A stretch of DNA of 11,392 bases, from assembly GCA_947628385.1 (NCBI GenBank), contig CANQZS010000037.1, positions 1-11,392 on the forward strand, in the 5' to 3' direction. Origin of the DNA: an uncultured Clostridia bacterium (GTDB taxonomy: Bacteria; Bacillota; Clostridia; Oscillospirales; Ruminococcaceae). A program made the position numbers and the translations under genes. How positions within the stretch are numbered: the first letter of the stretch is position 1; each line of letters begins with the position of its first letter. The notes under the pieces were generated by a model, which had not been told where the DNA came from, searched no databases, and worked only from the letters and a program-made list of their open reading frames with translations. Below are positions 5,459 through 11,392 of this stretch, in pieces.

Positions 5459-6700
5459 TTAAATAAAGTCGAATATGCTGTGGGGAAGTGTTTCACTGCT
5501 GAGCTTAAGAGACGCGTCAAACGCAGCTTTCAGGTTCTCGTAATGAGTGATCTCGGTATTCATGTCTGTTCCCTCGACCATGTTCTGGCGTTCCTTAAGG
5601 CTTATCTCGTAGACCTCTGTTCTTTCAAGGTAGAAGTCAATATCGTTCTGCTTTGTTCCCAGCGTGGTTATTTCGTTAAGAATATGGCTGTTTGCCTGAC
5701 TTGCCTTATCTATTATAGCGTTTGCGGATCCCTGATCGCCGAGCTTCAGGTAGTATGCCGAATCAAGCACGAGCTGAACAAGGTTCTTGCTGAATCCGTC
5801 GCTGTCAAAGCCGCTTCCCGTGATCTTTGCGCCGTTGATAGCCGTATCAAGAGCCGTCTGCGGATCGACGTTGCCCTCGCTGTCATACTTTATGCCGATG
5901 CCTATATCAACAAGTATCGGCTTTGAGCCCGGATATATGAGCGAATTGTCATTCTTGGCTCTTGCCGCAGTAAAATCAAGAGAGAAAGTCTTGTCTGTCC
6001 ATTCTCCGGAAACCGTATCTATTACCGATACCGTATATTTTCCGCTCTGGAGATCCTTATTTTCGATCACGTCAAAATTAAGCGGGATACCATTATATGT
6101 AATAGTCTTGGGAATGTCTATGTTCTCGCCGTTTTCGTCCTTTTTGATCTGGTAGGAGATATTTCCCTCGGCGTCGGTGACCTGATCGTAATACTCCTCC
6201 CAGTTAGGAGGATAAGCCACATTGCCGTCGGGACCGGTCATTATTACCTGATCCTCGATCCTGAAAGGCGGCGTGCTGTTGTTTGTTCCGCCGAATATCT
6301 TTCTTTCGGAAAAATCGGCATTGAGCACATGGACCATTTCATCAGCGACCTTTTCAAAATTGATCGCGTAAATATCGAGCTCCATCTGATCGTGAGTTCC
6401 GTTCGTTGCAGCAACTATGTCCGCTTCATACTGAACGTATATCTTATCCGCAATAGTATCCAGATTGGATTCCGCCGTAGCGAAAAGCTCCTTTGAGGAA
6501 CTGAGGTTATCCTTATATATCTGCTGGTTCCTGAGCTGCATACGCACGCCCATTGCCTTTACGCCGCTTATGGATTCCTCAGAAACACGGTTATATCTGC
6601 GCTGAGTATCTATTCTTGTAAGACTTTTCAGCTCAGCTCTTTCCATTCTGTTATAATTTCTCGTATACTGGCGCATACGGATATTATTGGTAACTCTCAT
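5459..6700 (-). CDS. flgL: Flagellar hook-associated protein FlgL (HAP3)
   Basis: FlgL forms the second ring of the hook-filament junction, between FlgK and flagellin. The 413-aa product starts MRVTNNIRMRQYTRNYNRME and has flagellin-type N-terminal helices: RRYNRVSEESISGVKAMGVR, then LRNQQIYKDNLSSSKELFAT. The C-terminus carries the matching helices (LERTEVYEISLKERQNMVEG, ITHYENLKAAFDASLKLSSE) and ends SIFDFI, as in flagellin-family proteins. It is longer than the roughly 300 aa usual for FlgL; the surplus is in the middle (about residues 120-300), where the surface domain lies and where stretches like PPNWEEYYDQVTDAEGNISY are not family-typical. AAAGG lies about 11 nt before the ATG. It follows flgK after 32 bp. 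Confidence 0.93.
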   Translation of the reverse strand: MRVTNNIRMRQYTRNYNRMERAELKSLTRIDTQRRYNRVSEESISGVKAMGVRMQLRNQQIYKDNLSSSKELFATAESNLDTIADKIYVQYEADIVAATNGTHDQMELDIYAINFEKVADEMVHVLNADFSERKIFGGTNNSTPPFRIEDQVIMTGPDGNVAYPPNWEEYYDQVTDAEGNISYQIKKDENGENIDIPKTITYNGIPLNFDVIENKDLQSGKYTVSVIDTVSGEWTDKTFSLDFTAARAKNDNSLIYPGSKPILVDIGIGIKYDSEGNVDPQTALDTAINGAKITGSGFDSDGFSKNLVQLVLDSAYYLKLGDQGSANAIIDKASQANSHILNEITTLGTKQNDIDFYLERTEVYEISLKERQNMVEGTDMNTEITHYENLKAAFDASLKLSSETLPHSIFDFI

Positions 6701-6732
6701 TTTATATCAGACCTTTCTGCTAACTATAGAAA

Positions 6733-8829
6733 TTACCTCAGACCTACAAGTCCGGTGTTGTTTATAAGCTTATCAAGAGCTTCGTCAATAGTGGAGATCA
6801 TTCTTGAAATAGCGTTGTACCATTTCTGGTAATTCATCATATTGACGCCCTCTTCGTTCATGCTTACGTCCATTACCGCGCTTCTGTCGTCCTCGACTCC
6901 GGCAAGGACTATGTCTGTAGCCTCGTAAACGCCGTCCTCAGCTTCTTTCTGAGTACCTACCTCTTCGTTTATATATGAAACGAACTTATCAAACGGACGC
7001 TCCGTCTTTATGGTATGACCCATTCCGTCGTCATATGTCAGATTATTTGTAAAGAACGCGAGGAGCTTATGGATATATGTATTATCGAGCTCTTCATATT
7101 CGTTCTGACCAGACGGGTTTGCAATTATCTCCGGATTATCGATCCATTCCTGCGAAACTCTGAAATTTGCCGCCGCGTGTCTGAAATCGTCTCCGAACTC
7201 AAAGAGCTTTATCGGATCCATATATCTCTTATTTGTGTCGCTTTCAGGAAGCTCCGGATCGAAATCAGGGTTAGGCACCTGAGAATAAACTCCGTTAAAC
7301 TCATCGGTTATCGTCTTAACAAAGGAATTGAGCAGATCGCGGTAATTTTCTATTCCTCTGTAATCGTTAAGAGCTATCGTTCTTGCGATCTCGCCGTCCG
7401 CTGTAACTGCGGCATTTCCGAGATCCTTAGGAGCGTCGGGATTTATCACATCAAGTTTCTTTACAACCGGAGCCGTAGGATCCGTTCCGTCCAGAACGAC
7501 TGTATTTCCTATCTTGACGGTTATAGCGCCATTCTCGTCAGTAACGAGTCTTGCGCCGATAACGTCCTTAAGATCGCTTTTATATTTATCTATCTCGTCG
7601 CTGTCCAGAGAACCGTCGGCGATCTTTGCTGCCAGCTCATTGAGCAGCTTGTTAGCCTCGTCAGCCTCCTGAACATATGCGCCGTATTTATTAGGCTCGC
7701 CGGCAAATATTCCTCTGCCGTTGTACATATCGAGCATACCTCTCAGAGTACCGGTATCGAGGTAATGCTTGCCGTTTGCGTTCTTTCCGGAAAAATCGAA
7801 TGTAGTTCCTGCGAGTCCCTCTCTTACCATGCTCTGAACGTCTCCGCCGGCATTGTTTTCCACATTCAGATCGTACCATTCGTCCTTGCTGTACAGACCG
7901 TCAACGGGCTTGCCTCTTTCGTCCGTTACCGGCTCCCACTCATTTTTCATAGTTGCCTTAGTAACGGTGAAGCCAAGCTCTGTGGGGCGCGGATCGTATT
8001 CCGTAACAGCCATCTGAGCATAATATTTTTCGCTTACGACTAACTGATCCGCAAATTTTACCGAGAATGTGCCGTCCGATTCCTCGCGGAAATCTATATT
8101 TCCGTACTGAGCAAGCTCGTCCAGCAGACTGTTCATGTTATCCTTTAGCTCCAGAGGACCGTATTCGTTCAGTACCTTGTAATTGCTCTGATCGTTAGTA
8201 AAATATCCCATAGAAATGTAGGAATCCTTGATCTGCTTGTTAAGGTTACCCATTTCTGCGAAGATAGCATTTATCCTGTCAACGGTTATTTTTGTATCGC
8301 TCAGGTTCTGCTCGGAAATATCGTCAAGCTTCAGCGCATAGTTCCTTACAGCCTGAACAAGGCTTTCGGCGCTGTTCTTGGTGATATTCGCCATTTCCGT
8401 TCTGTCGGCGTTATCGGTAGCATAGCTCTGGAGAGCTGATTTCAGCTTATTTACGATCGCGGAAAAGCTTGATTCCACATCTGAGGAATCCGCTTCGATG
8501 CTGTCGAAAATATCTTCAATATCTCCGAGGACGTTTGTTTTCACGCCCACGTCGCAAAGGTCGCTGCTGTACATTCTTACCTTGCGGTCAAGAAGTCTGT
8601 TGCGTATCTGTGCTACGCCCACAGCCTCCGCGCCCTGTCCCGCAAGGGGAATGGAGGTATTGTATCCGAGAGTGTTCCTTGCGTTTGAAACGGAAACTAT
8701 ATCCACTCTCTGTCTTGAATATCCGGCTGTATCTATATTTGAAATATTATTTCCTGTAATATCGAGCGCTTTCTGTGCGATAAGAAGCGCGTCTCGCTGA
8801 ACATAAAGTCCTAAAAAGCTTGATGCCAT
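6733..8829 (-). CDS. flgK: Flagellar hook-associated protein FlgK (HAP1)
   Basis: FlgK forms the first ring of the hook-filament junction. The 698-aa product has the rod/hook/junction N-terminal motif (residues 1-45: ALDITGNNISNIDTAGYSRQ), the central signature TGTLRGMLDMYNGRG (359-373), and the C-terminal signature MDVSMNEEGVNMMNYQKWYN with ISTIDEALDKLINNTGLVGL at the end. It is longer than the roughly 500-550 aa of many FlgK proteins. About 105 residues (380-485) lie between the NGRG element and NYRDLLNSFVKTITDEFNGV, where the gap is usually short; this part looks like an inserted surface domain. AAAGGG (8840-8845) lies 10 nt before the ATG and almost touches the flgN stop, so translation is probably coupled. 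Its chaperone FlgN is encoded just upstream. Confidence 0.96.
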   Translation of the reverse strand: MASSFLGLYVQRDALLIAQKALDITGNNISNIDTAGYSRQRVDIVSVSNARNTLGYNTSIPLAGQGAEAVGVAQIRNRLLDRKVRMYSSDLCDVGVKTNVLGDIEDIFDSIEADSSDVESSFSAIVNKLKSALQSYATDNADRTEMANITKNSAESLVQAVRNYALKLDDISEQNLSDTKITVDRINAIFAEMGNLNKQIKDSYISMGYFTNDQSNYKVLNEYGPLELKDNMNSLLDELAQYGNIDFREESDGTFSVKFADQLVVSEKYYAQMAVTEYDPRPTELGFTVTKATMKNEWEPVTDERGKPVDGLYSKDEWYDLNVENNAGGDVQSMVREGLAGTTFDFSGKNANGKHYLDTGTLRGMLDMYNGRGIFAGEPNKYGAYVQEADEANKLLNELAAKIADGSLDSDEIDKYKSDLKDVIGARLVTDENGAITVKIGNTVVLDGTDPTAPVVKKLDVINPDAPKDLGNAAVTADGEIARTIALNDYRGIENYRDLLNSFVKTITDEFNGVYSQVPNPDFDPELPESDTNKRYMDPIKLFEFGDDFRHAAANFRVSQEWIDNPEIIANPSGQNEYEELDNTYIHKLLAFFTNNLTYDDGMGHTIKTERPFDKFVSYINEEVGTQKEAEDGVYEATDIVLAGVEDDRSAVMDVSMNEEGVNMMNYQKWYNAISRMISTIDEALDKLINNTGLVGLR

Positions 8830-8846
8830 TTATATCATTCCCTTTC

Positions 8847-9299
8847 TCAGACATTTTTTGAAATTGCCAATGCAGAAGCGTTTTCTCTTCTTAAAGTACC
8901 CTTGCCGTCGTAAACGTCAAGCTCGGAGGTCCTGCTTTCGATCCTCTTAAGCCTGTCGTTGATTATTATGCCTGCCGTTTCGTTAAGATCCTTTATTTTG
9001 AATACGAGCTCCGACATTTCCTTATGCTGAGCGGAAAGTCTCCCGCGGAATTCCTCCGGAGCGTTTTCGGCAATGGCTGAAAAGGTCGCGCCGTTTGTCC
9101 CTTCAAGGAGCTTCATTCGTTTTGCCTCAAAGGAATTGGTCTTCATTATGAAAGCCTGCTCCGAGGAAAGCGCATTACTGAGCTTTTCGATCTCGTTCTT
9201 GCTTATCATATTAAGCTTTGAATATTCAAAATTCAGGAACTCCTTATAATGAGCTATATATTCATCAAAGAAAGCAATAAGATTTACATAATCGAGCAT
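8847..9299 (-). CDS. flgN: Flagellar export chaperone FlgN
   Basis: FlgN is the cytoplasmic chaperone of FlgK and FlgL. The 150-aa product, starting MLDYVNLIAFFDEYIAHYKE, is helical throughout, with the long coiled-coil region FEYSKLNMISKNEIEKLSNA and VFKIKDLNETAGIIINDRLK typical of the FlgN family. A longer frame opens at 9350 inside flgM, but ATG 9299 has AAAGGA (9308-9313) at 8-nt spacing and leaves a 25-bp gap after flgM, so I chose it. Position between flgM and flgK is the classic one and is the main support, since the family is poorly conserved in sequence. It is followed by flgK after 17 bp. Confidence 0.9.
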   Translation of the reverse strand: MLDYVNLIAFFDEYIAHYKEFLNFEYSKLNMISKNEIEKLSNALSSEQAFIMKTNSFEAKRMKLLEGTNGATFSAIAENAPEEFRGRLSAQHKEMSELVFKIKDLNETAGIIINDRLKRIESRTSELDVYDGKGTLRRENASALAISKNV

Positions 9300-9307
9300 A
9301 GCTTTAT

Positions 9308-9313
9308 TCCTTT
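9308..9313 (-). promoter_or_regulatory. Ribosome binding site that sets the flgN start
   Basis: AAAGGA on the minus strand lies 8 nt before ATG 9299. It excludes the longer reading frame that begins at 9350 inside flgM, whose first 17 residues (MQLRSWRAEQPVERNKA) do not look like FlgN. Confidence 0.8.
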
Positions 9314-9324
9314 CAACCGGCTGT

Positions 9325-9606
9325 TCAGCCCTCCAAGATCGAAGCTGCAACGCTTTCCGCCGAAATACTGTAGGAACCGTCCGCTATCATGGATCTGAGA
9401 GCGGCTATCCTTTCCGGAGAAGCGAAGCTTTCAACTGTTTTTACCGCAGCAGCTTTTGCCGCAGCCACCGATCCGGTCTTTGAAGCTGATGAGAAATCCG
9501 CCTTATCCACGTTCTGTGAAGCGGCGCCGGACAGTTTTTTCCTTGTCGGCTCGTAGGTATTCCTTGCATATGCAGACATTATCGAATTATACTTATTGAT
9601 GTTCAT
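9325..9606 (-). CDS. flgM: Anti-sigma-28 factor FlgM
   Basis: FlgM binds sigma-28 (SigD/FliA) until the hook is complete, then is exported or otherwise removed so that late genes switch on. The 93-aa product has the family layout: a flexible N-terminal half rich in S, A and K, the short element DKADFSSAS (residues 34-42), and the C-terminal sigma-binding helices SPERIAALRSMIADGSYSIS followed by AESVAASIL (63-91). Length is typical. It is the first gene of the operon and lies about 75 bp downstream of an exact sigma-28 promoter, so FlgM probably limits its own transcription. Its ribosome binding site is less clear than its neighbours': AAAGGA is 14 nt from the ATG and a GGAT sits 7 nt away. 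Confidence 0.94.
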   Translation of the reverse strand: MNINKYNSIMSAYARNTYEPTRKKLSGAASQNVDKADFSSASKTGSVAAAKAAAVKTVESFASPERIAALRSMIADGSYSISAESVAASILEG

Positions 9607-9682
9607 AAAATTGATCCCGTCCTTTCATATCCGCATTGGCGTACGGACATAATTACAGCGATAAAATATCCCTCTGATATAT

Positions 9683-9709
9683 TTATCGGCATGAGCTTTA
9701 AAAACTTTA
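9683..9709 (-). promoter_or_regulatory. Sigma-28 (SigD/FliA) promoter of the flgM operon
   Basis: The minus strand reads TAAA (9706-9709), 15 nt, then GCCGATAA (9683-9690), a full match to the sigma-28 consensus TAAA-N15-GCCGATAA. The predicted transcript starts near 9676 and leaves a leader of about 70 nt before flgM. No other exact match was noticed between the genes of the window. Confidence 0.93.
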
Positions 9710-9742
9710 GAGTTTTTTTGCATTTTTCCGAAAAATTTTTTT

Positions 9743-9760
9743 GGCGGGATCCAAGGCGGG
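9743..9760. other. Paired GGCGGG boxes between the two promoters
   Basis: GGCGGG occurs at 9743-9748 and again at 9755-9760, 12 bp apart, about one helical turn. They lie between the sigma-A-like and sigma-28 promoters in otherwise AT-rich DNA, next to an A/T tract (9731-9742). The spacing suits a protein binding one face of the helix, but this is inference only. Confidence 0.3.
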
Positions 9761-9811
9761 AAAGCTGTCCGATCAAGGTATACATTGAAATTCCGGAGTG
9801 CTGTGGGGAAA

Positions 9812-9840
9812 ATAATATAAATTTCACATAAAATTTACAA
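9812..9840 (-). promoter_or_regulatory. Sigma-A-like promoter upstream of the sigma-28 promoter
   Basis: The minus strand has TTGTAA (9835-9840), a 17-nt spacer and TATTAT (9812-9817), close to TTGACA-N17-TATAAT. A start near 9805 would give a leader of about 200 nt to flgM. AT-rich DNA makes chance matches likely, so this is a candidate. It would give basal, sigma-28-independent expression of the operon. Confidence 0.5.
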
Positions 9841-9891
9841 TTGATTTATAATTTGAAATACCGGACTCTGCGGTACAGTCTTAAAATATTT

Positions 9892-9931
9892 CCGTAAATA
9901 AACCGACGTCCCCCGCATTAAGCGGAGGACG
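9892..9931 (-). terminator. Intrinsic terminator of glgA
   Basis: On the minus strand CGTCCTCCGC pairs with GCGGGGGACG (9922-9931 with 9907-9916, one G-T pair) around a TTAAT loop, followed by TCGGTTTATTT. It starts 22 bp after the glgA stop. The stem is GC-rich; the T tract is interrupted. It separates the glycogen gene from the flagellar promoters. Confidence 0.75.
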
Positions 9932-9953
9932 GGGTAAAATATATTATTGTCTG

Positions 9954-11378
9954 TTACTGATTTTCGCCGACAAGCTCTCTGTAAAGTCCCATGTAAAGCT
10001 CAGCCGATCTTGACCAGCTGTAATCATTTTTCATTGCGGCTATAACGAGATTTTTCCATGCGGGCTTGTTGTCATAAAGCTCCTTTGCTCTGCGTACAGC
10101 GTCCAGCATATCATGAGCATTATATGTCTTGAACGTGAATCCGTTTCCGTTTTCTCCGCCGGCGTCTCTGATGCTGTCGCGGAGACCTCCCGTTTCACGG
10201 ACTATAGGGATAGTTCCGTATCTTAGGGAGATCATCTGTGCAAGTCCGCAAGGCTCGCTTTGAGACGGCATAAGGAACATATCCGCCGAGGAATATATCC
10301 TCCTTGCCAGATCAGGAATGAAGCCTATCGTAGCGCTTACCTTGTCAGGGTGTCTCCAAGCCATTTCCTTAAAGAAATCCTCGTAGATCTTTTCGCCGGA
10401 ACCAAGGATCGCAAACTTGCAGCCGAGATTCAGCATATCCTCAAAAACATACTTGATAAGGTCAATGCCCTTATGTGAAACGAATCTTGTAATTATGCCA
10501 ATGATAGGCTCGTCGCCCTCCTGAAGATGCAGCTCATTAAGGAGCGCGGTCTTACATTCAGCCTTGCCTTTAAGACTTCTGGTGGAGAAATTCTTTGTAA
10601 GCAGCGGATCCTTTTCCGGATCGAACGTCTCAACGTCGATACCGTTAAGGAATCCCGTGAGCTTGTACTGCTTGTTCTGAAGCGCCCTGTCAAGTCCGTG
10701 TGAATACCAAGGATCGAGTATCTCCCATGCATAGCTCGGAGAAACAGTAGTGATCTTATCAGCCGTTTCAAAAGCGCCTTTCATAAGGTTCACGCAGCCG
10801 TCGTATTCAAGGAGCTTTGTGTGGTACATGGGAATTCCAAGCACCTCATTGAGCACCTCCATGCCGTACTTGCCCTGATACTGGATATTGTGGATAGTAA
10901 ATACGGTCTTGATATTGTCGTAGCCGTACTGATATTTGTAGAATACATTATAATATACCGGAACGAGCGCGGTCTGCCAGTCATTGCAGTTGATGATCTG
11001 GGGCTTCCAGCCGATATGCTTAAGCATTTCCATAATGGCTCTTGAAAGGAATACGAAACGCTCGCAGTCATCATAGAATCCGTAAAGACCGTCTCTGCCA
11101 AAGTAATATTCGTTATCGAGCAGGTAGTATGTAACCCCGCCTGCAACACCCTTGAAAACTCCGCAATACTGTTTTCTCCAGCCTACGTCAACGGTGAAAT
11201 TCGTAATGAATTCAAGCTCGGCACGAAGCTCCGGCTTCGTGTTCTTATAAAGGGGAAGAACCACCCTGCAATCCTGTCCGGCGGCGTTAAGAGCACGCGG
11301 GAGAGAACCGGCAACATCAGCCAGTCCGCCTGAAGCGGCGTAAGGAACAGCTTCGGAAGCAGCATATAAAATATTCAT
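9954..11378 (-). CDS. glgA: Glycogen synthase (ADP-glucose type, GT5)
   Basis: GlgA transfers glucose from ADP-glucose to the non-reducing end of alpha-1,4-glucan in the cytoplasm, building storage glycogen. The 474-aa product is full length (E. coli about 477 aa). Visible features are the N-terminal SGGLADVAGSLP loop (16-27), INCNDWQTALVPVY (129-142), TIHNIQYQG with His163, the C-terminal Rossmann part with ITRFVSHKGIDLI (Arg298, Lys303), and SEPCGLAQ with Glu375, matching the retaining GT-B catalytic set. One position is unusual: where E. coli has Lys15 in KTGGL, this protein has Ala15 (AASGGL). CCTTTT on the plus strand gives an AAAAGG site 7 nt before the ATG. The gene ends in its own terminator, so it is not part of the flagellar operon; its own promoter lies beyond the right edge. 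Confidence 0.97.
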   Translation of the reverse strand: MNILYAASEAVPYAASGGLADVAGSLPRALNAAGQDCRVVLPLYKNTKPELRAELEFITNFTVDVGWRKQYCGVFKGVAGGVTYYLLDNEYYFGRDGLYGFYDDCERFVFLSRAIMEMLKHIGWKPQIINCNDWQTALVPVYYNVFYKYQYGYDNIKTVFTIHNIQYQGKYGMEVLNEVLGIPMYHTKLLEYDGCVNLMKGAFETADKITTVSPSYAWEILDPWYSHGLDRALQNKQYKLTGFLNGIDVETFDPEKDPLLTKNFSTRSLKGKAECKTALLNELHLQEGDEPIIGIITRFVSHKGIDLIKYVFEDMLNLGCKFAILGSGEKIYEDFFKEMAWRHPDKVSATIGFIPDLARRIYSSADMFLMPSQSEPCGLAQMISLRYGTIPIVRETGGLRDSIRDAGGENGNGFTFKTYNAHDMLDAVRRAKELYDNKPAWKNLVIAAMKNDYSWSRSAELYMGLYRELVGENQ

Positions 11379-11392
11379 ATTGATACCTTTTC

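Noticed and set aside
9682..9781. Riboswitch (for example cyclic di-GMP) in the flagellar leader
   Set aside because: I looked for conserved riboswitch cores between the sigma-A-like start and flgM and found none; the visible pairings are short and AT-rich.
9603..9827. 74-codon minus-strand reading frame upstream of flgM
   Set aside because: It starts at a GTG next to the sigma-A-like -10 element, has no ribosome binding site, spans the sigma-28 promoter and resembles no family.

Overview
The window looks like Bacillota chromosome, most likely class Clostridia and perhaps Oscillospiraceae. The late flagellar order flgM-flgN-flgK-flgL-DUF6470-fliW-csrA-fliD-fliS is the Gram-positive arrangement, GC content is moderate, the tRNA encodes its CCA, and almost every gene has an AAAGGA-type ribosome binding site. 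The genus is my inference from gene order and protein style; nothing here fixes it. Every gene I can support lies on the minus strand, so transcription runs from high to low coordinates.

Layout in transcription order. (1) glgA (9954-11378), a complete glycogen synthase, is followed by an intrinsic terminator. (2) Positions 9607-9953 are non-coding. They hold a sigma-A-like promoter and a sigma-28 promoter that matches the TAAA-N15-GCCGATAA consensus exactly. (3) A nine-gene late flagellar operon (485-9606), probably ten cistrons' worth of function with its last gene unnamed, has mostly short gaps: flgM (anti-sigma-28), flgN (chaperone), flgK and flgL (hook-filament junction), a DUF6470/YviE-type protein, fliW and csrA (flagellin homeostasis), fliD (filament cap), fliS (flagellin chaperone) and a coiled-coil protein in the place where fliT usually sits. 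Counted strictly these are flgM, flgN, flgK, flgL, DUF6470, fliW, csrA, fliD, fliS and the fliT-position gene. (4) A strong hairpin lies at 398-434. (5) A tRNA-Arg(CCG) gene spans 301-377. (6) A tandem array of about 95-bp hairpin-bearing repeats (1-300) starts at the very base after the tRNA CCA and runs off the left edge.

How they work together. The operon encodes what is needed once the hook is finished. FlgM holds sigma-28 until it is exported. FlgN, FliS and probably the last gene escort FlgK/FlgL, flagellin and FliD to the export gate. FlgK, FlgL and FliD build the junction and the cap. FliW and CsrA tie flagellin translation to flagellin secretion. The exact sigma-28 promoter in front of flgM implies feedback control. 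Flagellin itself (hag/fliC) is not in the window.

The flagellar genes are a known system. The least explained parts are the repeat array abutting the tRNA, the fliD-fliS spacer with its 34-bp phased short repeats, the hairpin in the DUF6470 leader, and the loss of the usual lysine in the KxGGL motif of GlgA.
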